From Prauserella aidingensis (lineage in GTDB: Bacteria; Actinomycetota; Actinomycetes; Mycobacteriales; Pseudonocardiaceae): 64,000 nucleotides of DNA. Below are positions 17,925 to 26,489 of this stretch, one piece after another. Within the stretch, counting starts at the first letter, position 1, and each line of letters opens with the position of its first letter. Position numbers and translations under genes: made by a program. Where the stretch lies: the NCBI RefSeq assembly GCF_024171865.1, contig NZ_JAMTCN010000021.1:1-64000 (forward strand), in the 5' to 3' direction. The notes below the pieces were generated by a model, which was not told where the DNA came from, ran no database searches, and saw nothing but the letters and a program-made list of their open reading frames with translations.

Positions 17925-18953
17925 TCACACCGTGATCGCGTCCGAGACGTCACGGACGAGAGTCCCCGGGGAATCGGACCAGTGAGAAGCGATGACCAGG
18001 TCGCGGTCGGGGTCGACCCACAGGAGATGCCGACTGCTGCACCCCCTTGCGCACTTCCCCGAGGCAGGGGCCTCGGGGAACACGTGTCGCCGATGGTTCA
18101 GCCACCACAGGAAGCCGTAGTCCGGGTTGACGGGGCACGGCCGCCAGCTCGCGTCGATCCACGCGGTGCTCAGCAGTCGCCTGCCATGCCGTGACCCGCA
18201 TCCGAGGAACAGTTCGCCCAACCGAGTCAGGTCGGTGGCCGATGCCCACAGGCCACCGCCCCAGTGCGCCCCACCGGAGACGACCGGTAGATCGATGCCG
18301 TCCACCGTGACCACCGAATCGCGGTAGCCGTGCCACGACCAGGTGTCCGAGAATCCGAGCGGGCCGAACAGTTCGGTGCGAGCGACGTCGTCCAACCTGC
18401 GGCGCCACAGCACGGTGAGTGCGAGCGCGAGCAGGTTGACCCGGACGTCGTTGTACGCCCATTCGGCCCCGGGCTCCGCACAGGCGGCCGAACCGCCGTC
18501 ACGGAGGCTCTGCGCGTCGACGTGGGCCGGCTTGCCCCAGAGCTCGCCCGCCCACCCACTCGTCTGCTGGAGCAGATGCGTCCATGTCACGTGCGGACCG
18601 ATGCGGACCGGAAGGTCGACCGTGTCCTCGACGGGCTTCTCCACGTCGGGGATAAGTCCGCGGTCGAATGCCACACCCGCGATCACGGACAGAACCGTTT
18701 TGGTCAGGCTGAAGCACATCTCGGGCCTGTCGACGTCGCCCCACGTGGCGACGATCCGGCCTCGGAAGCTCACCGCGCCGCTCGCACCGCTACCGGGCAG
18801 GAGCGGCCCGGTGACGTCGCGATGGGACAGGTCGGCGACCTGTGCCGCGTGGAACGCGGCGATGTCGTCGATTCCGGGCGTGACCCGACGTTCGGCCCGG
18901 CGGACAGCCTCGTGAAGCGCGTCGAGGTCCGCCGGCTGCTGGTCCTGTCCCAT
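17925..18953 (-). CDS. Serine hydrolase of the beta-lactamase/penicillin-binding protein superfamily
   Basis: A 342-residue class C beta-lactamase-like protein. The active-site SxxK is in CFSLTKTVLSV, the second motif is AYNDVRVNL (YxN), and HVTWTHLLQQTSGW and LSTAWIDASWRP are typical. Members include esterases, D-amino peptidases and unassigned hydrolases; the substrate is unknown. No signal peptide is seen with the chosen ATG at 18953 (MGQDQQPADLDAL). The frame extends 38 codons upstream into Arg-rich sequence without a start signal. No ribosome binding site is obvious, so the start is uncertain. Confidence 0.75.
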   Translation of the reverse strand: MGQDQQPADLDALHEAVRRAERRVTPGIDDIAAFHAAQVADLSHRDVTGPLLPGSGASGAVSFRGRIVATWGDVDRPEMCFSLTKTVLSVIAGVAFDRGLIPDVEKPVEDTVDLPVRIGPHVTWTHLLQQTSGWAGELWGKPAHVDAQSLRDGGSAACAEPGAEWAYNDVRVNLLALALTVLWRRRLDDVARTELFGPLGFSDTWSWHGYRDSVVTVDGIDLPVVSGGAHWGGGLWASATDLTRLGELFLGCGSRHGRRLLSTAWIDASWRPCPVNPDYGFLWWLNHRRHVFPEAPASGKCARGCSSRHLLWVDPDRDLVIASHWSDSPGTLVRDVSDAITV

Positions 18954-19105
18954 GCCACGGCAAGGTGCCGCAACCATGCCGCCACGGCAACGCATCGGTG
19001 GCCGGTCCGCCCCGGTGACACGACGCGGCGACCTCGACGCCGGCACGACCACACGCCGGTACGTCAACGGGCCGGTACGTCAACGGGGCGGCGACCCCGC
19101 AACCC

Positions 19106-19175
19106 GCAACACGGGGCCCGCAAAGCGCAACACGATCCCCTCAAACCGCAACACGCGGCCCCGAAACTGCAACAC
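19106..19175 (-). repeat. Third array of the 21-bp repeat, inverted, four units
   Basis: GCAACAC, the reverse complement of GTGTTGC, occurs at 19106, 19127, 19148 and 19169, again 21 bp apart. On the minus strand the units follow the stop of the oxidoreductase gene (19191) by about 15 bp. The orientation relative to the preceding gene is therefore the same as in the other two arrays. Confidence 0.88.
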
Positions 19176-19190
19176 GGGGCCGCGGACGCG

Positions 19191-20117
19191 TCAGCCGACC
19201 GTCAGGACGAGTTTGCCGCGCACGTTGCCCGCCTGGCTCACCCGCCACGCGACGGCGGCCTCGGCGAGCGGATACGTGCGGTCCACGTGGACGGTCAGCG
19301 TGCCCGCGTCGGCGAGCTTGCCCAGTTCGGTGAGGTCCTCGGCGCTCGGCCGCACCCACATGTACCGGCCGCCGTACTCGGTCACTCCCGCGTCGGCGAT
19401 CGACCCGACGTGCGCGGGATCCTTGGTGACCTGCCGCGACACCTCGACGGCTTCTTCTCCGCCGACGAAGTCGACCGCCGCGTCGACCCCGTCCGGGGCC
19501 AGTTCCCGCACCCGGTCGGCCAGTCCCTCGCCGTAGGACACGGGCTCGGCGCCCAACTCGGCCAGGAAGGCGTGGTTGCGCTCGCTGGCCGTGCCGATCA
19601 CGCGGGCGCCGAACGCGTTCGCCAACTGGACGCCCAGTGCGCCGACACCGCCCGCGGCGGCGTGGATCAGCACCGTCTGACCGGAACCGACGTTCAGCCT
19701 CCGCAGCGCCTGCATCGCGGCCAGTCCGGCCAACGGCAGTCCGGCGGCCTGCGACCAGTCGAGGGAGGCCGGTTTCGGCGCCAACAGGCGCACGTTGGCC
19801 GAGACCAGCTCCGCGTACGACCCCAGTTGGACGTGGTCCTTGCGGACGTAACCGATGACCTCGTCGCCGACGGCGTACTCCTCGACGTCCAGGCCGACCG
19901 CCTCGACGACACCGGCCACGTCCCAGCCCGGGATCAGCGGGAAGTGGGTCTCCATCATCGCGTCGAGCCCACCCGCTGCGAGTTTCCAGTCCACCGGGTT
20001 GACGCCTGCCGCCTTGACGCGCACCAGCACCTCGCCGGGCGCCACCTTCGGGTCCGGCCGGTCGGCCACGGTCAGCTCGTCGGGTCCGCCGTACTGATTG
20101 AGAACGATCGCCTTCAT
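19191..20117 (-). CDS. NADP-dependent medium-chain oxidoreductase (quinone oxidoreductase family)
   Basis: A 308-residue zinc-free MDR protein. It has VAPGEVLVRVKAAGVNPVDW, PGWDVAGVVEAVG, the cofactor loop TVLIHAAAGGVGALGVQLAN, and IGTASERNHAFL, where the basic/polar residues fit NADP. No zinc-ligand Cys residues are present. Such proteins reduce quinones or enoyl/enal compounds with NADPH. I chose the ATG at 20117 (MKAIVLNQYGGPDEL), the universal family start; 40 upstream codons are not protein-like. It is divergent from a TetR gene with 143 bp between starts, so it may be a target of that repressor. Confidence 0.85.
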   Translation of the reverse strand: MKAIVLNQYGGPDELTVADRPDPKVAPGEVLVRVKAAGVNPVDWKLAAGGLDAMMETHFPLIPGWDVAGVVEAVGLDVEEYAVGDEVIGYVRKDHVQLGSYAELVSANVRLLAPKPASLDWSQAAGLPLAGLAAMQALRRLNVGSGQTVLIHAAAGGVGALGVQLANAFGARVIGTASERNHAFLAELGAEPVSYGEGLADRVRELAPDGVDAAVDFVGGEEAVEVSRQVTKDPAHVGSIADAGVTEYGGRYMWVRPSAEDLTELGKLADAGTLTVHVDRTYPLAEAAVAWRVSQAGNVRGKLVLTVG

Positions 20118-20222
20118 GTGCCGGGCAACAAGGCGGGTCCGGAGCGGCATTCCCGACGTCGCCTCACCGGGTGGGCACGGTCGGCTGTCGCTGTGTCGTC
20201 GCTTACACCTGCACCGGAATTT

Positions 20223-20236
20223 TGCACTCGAGTGCA
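20223..20236. promoter_or_regulatory. Perfect 14-bp palindrome, candidate TetR operator
   Basis: TGCACTCGAGTGCA is a perfect palindrome 25 bp before the TetR start. A -10-like TATCGT at 20248-20253 ends seven bases before the ATG. A bound repressor here would cover the -35 region, which fits autoregulation and control of the downstream exporter. Confidence 0.6.
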
Positions 20237-20260
20237 CACTTCGGATGTATCGTTGACGGC

Positions 20261-20872
20261 ATGCAGCCAGGTGTCCGGGAGACCAAACGTGTGCAAACGC
20301 GGCTCGCGCTGTGCCGTGCGGCCGTCGACCTGGCCACCGAGGCGGGCGGTGCCGAGGACGTCACCGTCGACGCGATCACCGAGCGGGCGCAGACCTCCCG
20401 GCGCACGTTCTTCAACTACTTCCCCACCAAGGAGGCGGCGTTCGTCTGGCCGCTGTACGCCCTCACGGCGGCGTTCACCGACGCCTTCACCGAGCGTCCG
20501 GACGACGAGCCCGTGTGGGAGGCGCTCCGCAGTGCGCTGTACGCGGCGCTGACCGCACCGGAGGCCGACCCTGAACTCATCGCGGCCGTGGACGCCCTCG
20601 TCACCGCCTCGCCCGCGATGGTGCTCGCCACCGAGGCGTATGCGACGAGTGAACCGAGCGCGCCCGACCTGCACCGCCGGGCGAAGGCGCACGTCGCACG
20701 GCTGACCGGCGGCGATCCCGACCGGGACGTCTACCCGCAGCTGGTCCTCGAAGCGGCGGGCATGGCGCTGCGGGTGGCGGGCCGCGCCTGGGTGGCCCGC
20801 GGCGGCGATCCGCGCCACCACGTCGACACCGTGGTCGACATGCTCCGCGACGGCATCCGCCCGTCGCACTGA
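20261..20872 (+). CDS. TetR-family regulator of the adjacent drug exporter
   Basis: A 203-residue TetR regulator. The DNA-binding domain is ETKRVQTRLALCRAAVDLA then EDVTVDAITERAQTSRRTFF and NYFPTKEAAF, followed by a helical effector domain. The start is the ATG at 20261 (MQPGVRETKR); upstream codons read through the promoter region and are excluded. It lies 64 bp before an MFS exporter in the same direction, the common layout for a self-regulated efflux unit. The perfect palindrome just upstream is its likely operator. Confidence 0.88.
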   Translation: MQPGVRETKRVQTRLALCRAAVDLATEAGGAEDVTVDAITERAQTSRRTFFNYFPTKEAAFVWPLYALTAAFTDAFTERPDDEPVWEALRSALYAALTAPEADPELIAAVDALVTASPAMVLATEAYATSEPSAPDLHRRAKAHVARLTGGDPDRDVYPQLVLEAAGMALRVAGRAWVARGGDPRHHVDTVVDMLRDGIRPSH

Positions 20873-20936
20873 CCACGCCGGCACTCCGGGTTCTCCGCAC
20901 GAACCGAGAACCCGCACGACCGTACCGAGGAGAACC

Positions 20937-22601
20937 ATGACCGAGCCCGGCGCGTCCGCCACGGCGGCCGAGTCGACACAGGACTCGAAGCAGGAGCAAC
21001 GGCGGCGGCAACTGGAGGAGGCCGTCGCCGAGGGCATTCCACTCGACGTGTTCCACCGGCGATGGATCATCGTCGCCGCGATGTGCACGAGCCTGCTGGC
21101 CGTGATGCTGGCGAACTCGAGCATGAACCTCGCGCTGCCCGGCATGACCAGCGATCTGCGCATCACCCAGGCCGAGCAGACCTGGATCGTCGACCTCTTC
21201 TCACTCGTGTTCGCGGCGTTGCTGTTCACCGCGGGCGCCATCGGTGACCGCTACGGCCGCAAGCTGGTGCTGCAGATCGGCATGGTGCTGTTCACGGTGC
21301 CGTCGTTGTATGCGGGACTGATCGCCGACAGCGGGGCCGAGCTCATCGTCGCCCGTGGGGTGATGGGCATCGGCGCCGCGATGGTCATGCCCTCGACACT
21401 GTCGATCATCAACACGACGTTCCCCCGCGGGCAACGGGCCGGAGCGATCGCCGTGTGGACGGGCGTCGCAGGCGCGGGCGCCGGACTGGGGACCGTGTTC
21501 TCCGGAGTACTGCTGGAGTTCTGGAGCTGGCGGTCGGCGTTCCTGATGAGCGTGGCCTTCGGCGTCGTCGCATTCGTCGCCAACCAGATCCTGTCCCACG
21601 AGTCGAAGGACGAGAAGCGGACGCCGATCGACTGGCTCGGCGGACTGCTGTCGACGGTGGGCGTCCTCGGTCTCGTCTACGCCATCATCGAGGGCCCGCA
21701 CGACGGCTGGACGCAGCCCGCGGTGCTGGTCGCCGTCGCGACCGCGGTCGTCGGCATCGGACTGTTCGTCTGGTGGGAACGGCGCACACCGCATCCGATG
21801 TTGGACATGACGCTGTTCCGCAACCCGCTGTTCTCGTCGTCGTCGGCGGCGGTAACGGTCGCGTTCTTCGCCCTCGGCGGGTCGTTCTTCCTGCTGGCGC
21901 AGCTGTTCCAGCTGGTGCTCGAGTACAGCGAGCTGGAGTCGGCACTGGCGACCCTGCCGATCATGCTGCCGATGCTGCTGCTGTCGCCGTGGGTGCCGAA
22001 GGTCGCGGCGGCGATCGGTTCGCGGTTCACCGTCGGGTCCGGGCTGGCGATCATCGCGGCCGGTTTCCTGCTGTGTTCGACGTGGGACGGCGACACCGGC
22101 TACTGGGGCATTCTGCTGCCGCTGTTCGTGGTGATCCTCGGGATGGTGTTCGTGATGCCGCCCGCAACGAACCTGATCATCGCGTCGGTCCCGAAGAACC
22201 GTTCCGGCATGGGGTCGGCGATGAACGACACGGTGCGGGAACTCGGCGTCTCCATCGGCATCGCTGTGCTGGGCTCGCTGATCGCGCGGGGCTACAGCAG
22301 CGGGATCGGCGAGGCGACCCGCGGGCTGCCGCCGGAGGCCGCCGCGGCCGCGGAGAGCAGCTTCCCGGCGGCGGTGCAGGGCGTGGCGCCCGTGCTGGAG
22401 CAGGAGGCCGGCCCCGCGGCGACCGAACGGTTCGTGGGGTTGGCCACCGACGCCTGGATGACGGGCATGAACTGGGCGATGCTCGCGGCGGCCGCGATCG
22501 CGGCGGTGGCGGCGGTCGGCACGCTGATCGCCATGCCGAACAAGCGACGCGAACCCGAGTTCATCGTCACCCCGCAGGACGGCCCGCCCGCCCACGCCTG
22601 A
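20937..22601 (+). CDS. MFS drug:H+ antiporter, DHA2 (EmrB/QacA) family, 14 membrane helices
   Basis: A 554-residue membrane protein. After a charged N-terminal segment of about 45 residues come helices with the MFS motif A (GAIGDRYGRKLVLQIGMV), motif C-like GVAGAGAGLGTVFSGVLLE and DHA2-type MVMPSTLSIINTTFPRGQRA. The length and helix number fit the 14-TM DHA2 group, which exports lipophilic cations and antibiotics in exchange for protons. A ribosome binding site, GAGGAGAACC, precedes the ATG. It follows a TetR gene, which probably represses it until a substrate binds. The substrate is unknown. Confidence 0.9.
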   Translation: MTEPGASATAAESTQDSKQEQRRRQLEEAVAEGIPLDVFHRRWIIVAAMCTSLLAVMLANSSMNLALPGMTSDLRITQAEQTWIVDLFSLVFAALLFTAGAIGDRYGRKLVLQIGMVLFTVPSLYAGLIADSGAELIVARGVMGIGAAMVMPSTLSIINTTFPRGQRAGAIAVWTGVAGAGAGLGTVFSGVLLEFWSWRSAFLMSVAFGVVAFVANQILSHESKDEKRTPIDWLGGLLSTVGVLGLVYAIIEGPHDGWTQPAVLVAVATAVVGIGLFVWWERRTPHPMLDMTLFRNPLFSSSSAAVTVAFFALGGSFFLLAQLFQLVLEYSELESALATLPIMLPMLLLSPWVPKVAAAIGSRFTVGSGLAIIAAGFLLCSTWDGDTGYWGILLPLFVVILGMVFVMPPATNLIIASVPKNRSGMGSAMNDTVRELGVSIGIAVLGSLIARGYSSGIGEATRGLPPEAAAAAESSFPAAVQGVAPVLEQEAGPAATERFVGLATDAWMTGMNWAMLAAAAIAAVAAVGTLIAMPNKRREPEFIVTPQDGPPAHA

Positions 22602-22705
22602 CGAGCGCACCGCCGGTGTCCGGACGTTCGCCTCGCACGGTGACGACCCTCCTGACACCGCCCGCACCCGCGCCGGACCTGCACGTCCGGGGCGTCCACG
22701 GGCCC

Positions 22706-22732
22706 GGGAATAGCTCCCGCGCCACAGCCGTT
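22706..22732 (+). promoter_or_regulatory. SigR/SigH-type promoter
   Basis: GGGAAT (22706-22711) is followed by exactly 18 bp and GTT (22730-22732), the consensus for the thiol-stress sigma factor SigR of Streptomyces (SigH in mycobacteria). The predicted transcript start lies about 30 bp before the monooxygenase ATG. The same spacing and elements precede sigR itself in this window. Confidence 0.72.
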
Positions 22733-22740
22733 AGGGTTGA

Positions 22741-22758
22741 TAGTTGAACGCACAACTA
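22741..22758. promoter_or_regulatory. Inverted repeat in the predicted 5' leader of the flavin pair
   Basis: TAGTTG-N6-CAACTA is a perfect 6-bp inverted repeat located right after the predicted SigR-dependent start site and 11 bp before the ATG. It could be a repressor site (MarR- or HxlR-like half-site spacing) or a small mRNA hairpin masking the ribosome binding region. Confidence 0.4.
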
Positions 22759-22769
22759 CCTGAGGCAGG

Positions 22770-23885
22770 GTGACAGCGATGCAGTTCGGGATCTTCTCCG
22801 TCGGGGACGTCACCACGGACCCGACCACCGGCACGACGCCGACCGAGAACGAGCGGATCAAGGCGATGGTCCGCATCGCGCGCAAGGCCGAGGAGGTCGG
22901 TCTCGACGTCTTCGCCACCGGCGAGCACCACAACCCGCCGTTCGCCGCCCCGCCGAACCCGACGGTGCTGCTCGCCAACATCGCCGCGCAGACCGAGCGG
23001 ATCGTCCTGTCCACGGCGACGACGCTGATCACCACGAACGACCCGGTGCGCCTCGCCGAGGACTACGCCTACCTGCAGCACCTCGCGGACGGCCGCGTCG
23101 ACCTGATCATGGGCCGCGGCAACACCGGCCCGGTCTACCCGTGGTTCGGCAAGGACATCCGCCAGGGCGTCCCGCTGGCCATCGAGAACTACGCCCTGCT
23201 GCACAAGTTGTGGCGCGAGGACGTCGTCGACTGGGAGGGCAAGTTCCGCACGCCGCTGCAGAGCTTCACCTCGACGCCGCGTCCGCTCGACGGCGTGCCG
23301 CCGTTCGTCTGGCACGGGTCGATCCGCACCCCGGAGATCGCCGAGCAGGCCGCCTACTACGGCGACGGTTTCTTCCACAACCACATCTTCTGGCCGTTCG
23401 AGCACACGCGCCGGATGGTCGAGTTCTACCGGCAGCGCTGGGAGCACTACGGTCACGGCCCGGCCGACCGCGCGATCGTCGGCCTCGGCGGACAGGTGTT
23501 CATGCGCAAGAACTCGCAGGACGCCGTCAGCGAGTTCCGGCCGTACTTCAACGACGCCCCGGTGTACGGCGGCGGGCCGTCGCTGGAGGAGTTCACCGAG
23601 CAGACCCCGCTCACGGTCGGCAGCCCGCAGCAGGTCATCGACCGCACGCTGACGTTCCGCGAGAACGTGGGCGACTACCAGCGCCAGCTGTTCCTCGTCG
23701 ACCACGCCGGCCTGCCGCTCAAGACCGTGCTGGAACAGCTCGACATGCTCGGCGAGGAGGTCGTGCCGGTGCTGCGCGAGGAGTTCGCCAAGAACCGTCC
23801 CGCGCACGTGCCGGACGCCCCGACGCACGCCTCGCTGCTGGCCGCCAGGAACGCCGAGACCGTCACGGCAGGTGAGGCCCGATGA
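22770..23885 (+). CDS. Luciferase-like FMN-dependent monooxygenase (CE1758 type)
   Basis: A 371-residue bacterial-luciferase-fold protein. It has GLDVFATGEHHNPPF, the flavin-contacting NIAAQTERIVLSTATTLI, LADGRVDLIMGRGNTGPVYP and EIAEQAAYYGDGFF. This type is always paired with a dedicated NADPH-dependent FMN reductase, the next gene, which overlaps it by four bases. The pair is widespread in actinobacteria and of unknown substrate. A SigR-type promoter upstream implies induction by disulfide or electrophile stress, so a role in quinone or reactive-aldehyde detoxification is plausible. The ATG follows GAGGCAGGG. Confidence 0.85.
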   Translation: MTAMQFGIFSVGDVTTDPTTGTTPTENERIKAMVRIARKAEEVGLDVFATGEHHNPPFAAPPNPTVLLANIAAQTERIVLSTATTLITTNDPVRLAEDYAYLQHLADGRVDLIMGRGNTGPVYPWFGKDIRQGVPLAIENYALLHKLWREDVVDWEGKFRTPLQSFTSTPRPLDGVPPFVWHGSIRTPEIAEQAAYYGDGFFHNHIFWPFEHTRRMVEFYRQRWEHYGHGPADRAIVGLGGQVFMRKNSQDAVSEFRPYFNDAPVYGGGPSLEEFTEQTPLTVGSPQQVIDRTLTFRENVGDYQRQLFLVDHAGLPLKTVLEQLDMLGEEVVPVLREEFAKNRPAHVPDAPTHASLLAARNAETVTAGEAR

Positions 23886-24505
23886 GGCTGACCGTCGTGT
23901 CCGCGGGCACCACGTCGCCGTCGTCGACCCGGTTGCTGGCCGACCGGCTCACGGAGTCACTCGTCAAGCAGCTCGGTGACGGCGACGGGCAGGAACTCGA
24001 GGTGCACGTGGTCGAACTGCGCGACGTGGCCGTCGACGTCGCCAAGAACATGGTGACGGGCTTCCCCAGCCCGGCGCTGCAGGCCGAACTCGACGCCGTG
24101 ACCGGCGCCGACGGTGTGATCGCGGTGAGCCCGATCTACAGCGCGTCCTACAGCGGACTGTTCAAGTCGTTCTTCGACGTGCTCGACACGGGCGCCCTGA
24201 CGGGGATGCCCGTGCTCATCGGAGCCACGGGCGGCACGCCCCGCCACTCGCTGGCCCTCGACCACGCCCTGCGGCCGCTGCTGTCGTACCTGCGGGCGAC
24301 CGTGATGCCCACCGGCGTGTACGCGGCCTCGCAGGACTGGGGCGGCGAGGCCGCGGGCGAACTCCACGCGCGCATCGACCGTGCAGCGGGCGAGTTGGCG
24401 GGTGCCATGGCCGGAACGCCGAGAAGCCGCCGCGCCGGCGACGGCTTCTCGGACGTGGTCCCCTTCGAACAGCAGTTGGCCGACCTCGGTCAGCTCGACG
24501 TCTGA
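23882..24505 (+). CDS. NAD(P)H-dependent FMN reductase (CE1759 type), partner of the luciferase-like enzyme
   Basis: A 207-residue flavodoxin-fold FMN reductase. The FMN phosphate loop is VVSAGTTSPSSTRLLAD near the N-terminus, with VIAVSPIYSASYSGLFKSFF around the flavin and VLIGATGGTPRHSLALDHAL. It would supply reduced FMN to the monooxygenase encoded immediately upstream. The ATG overlaps the upstream stop as ATGA, indicating translational coupling and a fixed stoichiometry. It is the last gene of the two-gene unit. Confidence 0.87.
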   Translation: MRLTVVSAGTTSPSSTRLLADRLTESLVKQLGDGDGQELEVHVVELRDVAVDVAKNMVTGFPSPALQAELDAVTGADGVIAVSPIYSASYSGLFKSFFDVLDTGALTGMPVLIGATGGTPRHSLALDHALRPLLSYLRATVMPTGVYAASQDWGGEAAGELHARIDRAAGELAGAMAGTPRSRRAGDGFSDVVPFEQQLADLGQLDV

Positions 24506-24580
24506 GCGAGCAGCCTGCCCGCACCCGGCACCGTCGCGGGCAGGCCGAGCTCACCGAGGATGCCGGAGCGGCGGTTGGTC

Positions 24581-25642
24581 CTACCGAGGACTTGCGTGCT
24601 CGTCGACGAACTCGTCGACATGGCGCCACGTCGTGTCGCGCGCACGGCGGCCGGTGAGGACACCGAGGTGCCCACCGGGCGCGGTACGGAAGCGCGTCTC
24701 GGGCGTGTTCTCGAGCAGGTCCACGAGCCGTTCCACGGCACGCCGCGGCGCGATGCTGTCGTTCTCCCCGGCGACGACCAGCGTCGGTATGTCCAGCTTG
24801 GACAGTGTGATGGTGCGGCCGTCGAGCGCGAACGTGCCCGCGGACAGGTCGTTGGCGCGGAAGAACCGGTGATAGATCTGCCCGAAGGTGCGCCCGGGGT
24901 ACGCGAGCATGTTGGCCATGAAATGGTCGACGGCCTCGATCTGCGCCAGGTAGTCGCGGTCGTCGAGGTTGCGCAGGATGGCCAGCGGCTTCGTGATCTC
25001 CTTGTCGATCCCCGTCGCGCGGAACACCTGGGTCACCACGGCCGACGGCGCGCCGCCGAGCAGGCGGTAGAACGGCGTCAGGATGTGCCCGCCGGTGAAC
25101 TCCACCAGTGGCCGGAACGGGGCCACCAGTGGGATCGCGGTGTAGTCGAACGGGGAGGCGATGGTGGTCAGCGACCCGATCGGCAACTCGGGCCGGTCGG
25201 CGGCCGTGAGCACGGAGAAGATGCCGCCGAGGCACCACGCGACGACGTGCACCGGCCTGCCGCCCGCATCCTCGCTCACCTTGCGGATCGTGCGGGGCAG
25301 CACCTCGTCGATCCAGTGCTCGATGCCCAGATTGCGGTCGGCGAACGCGACACTGCCGTAGTCGACGAGGTAGGTCGGCCTGCCCGCGTCCGTGAGATGC
25401 TCGGCGAGGCTGCACCCGCGCCGCAGGTCGAAGCACAGCGCCGGCGCGGCGAGCGGCGGCACCAGGAGCACCGGATCGCCCGACGGGGTCGCCTGCTGCC
25501 CCGTCATCCGGTAGACCGACCGGTTCGGACCACGGTCGATCAGCACCCGCGGCACGGGCCGGAGGTCCGCCACCCCACCCTTGGCGACCTTGTCGGCGAC
25601 GTTCGCGGCCGCCGACGCCAGCTGTGACGGAATCGCGATCAC
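24581..25642 (-). CDS. PhaC-like alpha/beta hydrolase
   Basis: A 353-residue protein with the polyhydroxyalkanoate-synthase-type fold. The nucleophile box is VAWCLGGIFS, with Cys as in PhaC, and the acid and His lie in GENDSIAP and PGGHLGVLTG. PVLLVPPLAAPALCFDL resembles the PhaC core start. PhaC synthases are longer and usually sit with other PHA genes, which are absent here, so this may act on acyl-CoA or acyl-lipid substrates instead. The start is the GTG at 25642 with GGAGGT five bases upstream. It begins 24 bp after the map stop, so the two form an operon. Confidence 0.78.
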   Translation of the reverse strand: MIAIPSQLASAAANVADKVAKGGVADLRPVPRVLIDRGPNRSVYRMTGQQATPSGDPVLLVPPLAAPALCFDLRRGCSLAEHLTDAGRPTYLVDYGSVAFADRNLGIEHWIDEVLPRTIRKVSEDAGGRPVHVVAWCLGGIFSVLTAADRPELPIGSLTTIASPFDYTAIPLVAPFRPLVEFTGGHILTPFYRLLGGAPSAVVTQVFRATGIDKEITKPLAILRNLDDRDYLAQIEAVDHFMANMLAYPGRTFGQIYHRFFRANDLSAGTFALDGRTITLSKLDIPTLVVAGENDSIAPRRAVERLVDLLENTPETRFRTAPGGHLGVLTGRRARDTTWRHVDEFVDEHASPR

Positions 25643-25666
25643 CGGGGACCTCCAGCCGGCTCGGGT

Positions 25667-26449
25667 TCAGCTCGTGAGCGTCAGGATACGCGGCCCGTCC
25701 TCGGTGATCGCGATCGTGTGCTCACTGTGCGCGGTGCGCGAGCCGTCGGCCGAGCGGATCGTCCAGCCGTCCGGGTCGTAGACGATGCGGTCGGTGCCCG
25801 CGGCGAACCACGGCTCGATCGCGAGGGTCAGGCCCGGCCGCAGCGGCATCCCCCGACCGGGACGGCCCGCGTTCGGCACGTGCGGCTCCTCGTGCATCGT
25901 GCGGCCGAGGCCGTGCCCGCCGAACTCGGTGTTGACCGGGTACCCGTACCGCGACGCGACGTCGCCGACCGCCGCCGAGATGTCACCGAGCCGGTTGCCC
26001 GGCCGCGCCGCCGCGATCGCCTCGTCCAGCGCCCGTTCGGTCGCCTCCACGAGTCGCACGTCCTCGCGTCCCTGGTCACCGGGGCGCGGAGTGCCGACGA
26101 TCACAGTACGCGCCGAGTCGGCCACCCAGCCGTCGATCGACACGGCCATGTCCATCGTCAGCACGTCACCGTCCCGCAGCTCGTAGTCGTGCGGCAGGCC
26201 GTGCAGCACGGCGTCGTTGACGGCCAGGCAGATCACGTTGCGGAACGGACCCTTGCCGAACGACGGTGCGTAGTCCCAGTAGCAGGACTCGGCACCCCGG
26301 TGCTTGATCATGTCGCGGGCGCGGTGCTCGAGGTCGAGCAGGTTCACACCGGGTTCCGCGCGCTGCGCCAGATCGCCGAGCACCTCGGCGACGAACGTGC
26401 CGGTCACGCTCATCGCCTCGATCTCGCCGGGGGTCTTCAGCTCCACCAT
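25667..26449 (-). CDS. map: Methionine aminopeptidase, type I
   Basis: A 260-residue enzyme that removes the N-terminal Met from nascent proteins. The metal ligands can be followed: Asp in LTMDMAV and WVADSART, His in GHGLGRTMHEEPH, Glu in LAIEPWF and Glu in HSEHTI. The upstream in-frame ATG at 26458 has its GGAGG too close; the ATG at 26449 (MVELKTPGEIEAM) has it at nine bases, so I prefer that start. Actinobacteria usually carry two map genes, and this is the copy without the N-terminal SH3-binding linker. It is followed by the PhaC-like gene. Confidence 0.93.
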   Translation of the reverse strand: MVELKTPGEIEAMSVTGTFVAEVLGDLAQRAEPGVNLLDLEHRARDMIKHRGAESCYWDYAPSFGKGPFRNVICLAVNDAVLHGLPHDYELRDGDVLTMDMAVSIDGWVADSARTVIVGTPRPGDQGREDVRLVEATERALDEAIAAARPGNRLGDISAAVGDVASRYGYPVNTEFGGHGLGRTMHEEPHVPNAGRPGRGMPLRPGLTLAIEPWFAAGTDRIVYDPDGWTIRSADGSRTAHSEHTIAITEDGPRILTLTS

Positions 26450-26489
26450 CGCCTGCATCCTCCACCGCGGACCCGTACGCCCGCCACCG

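Noticed and set aside
17701-17985. Repeat protein starting at the ATG at 17701 with VLRF-GT heptads
   Set aside because: The frame is open only because the repeat period is a multiple of three. It has no ribosome binding site, and the other frames are equally open.
11527-19175. CRISPR array
   Set aside because: The 21-bp units are contiguous without spacers and there are no cas genes; these are plain tandem repeats.
24581-25642. True polyhydroxyalkanoate synthase
   Set aside because: Shorter than PhaC and without PHA genes nearby; called only PhaC-like.
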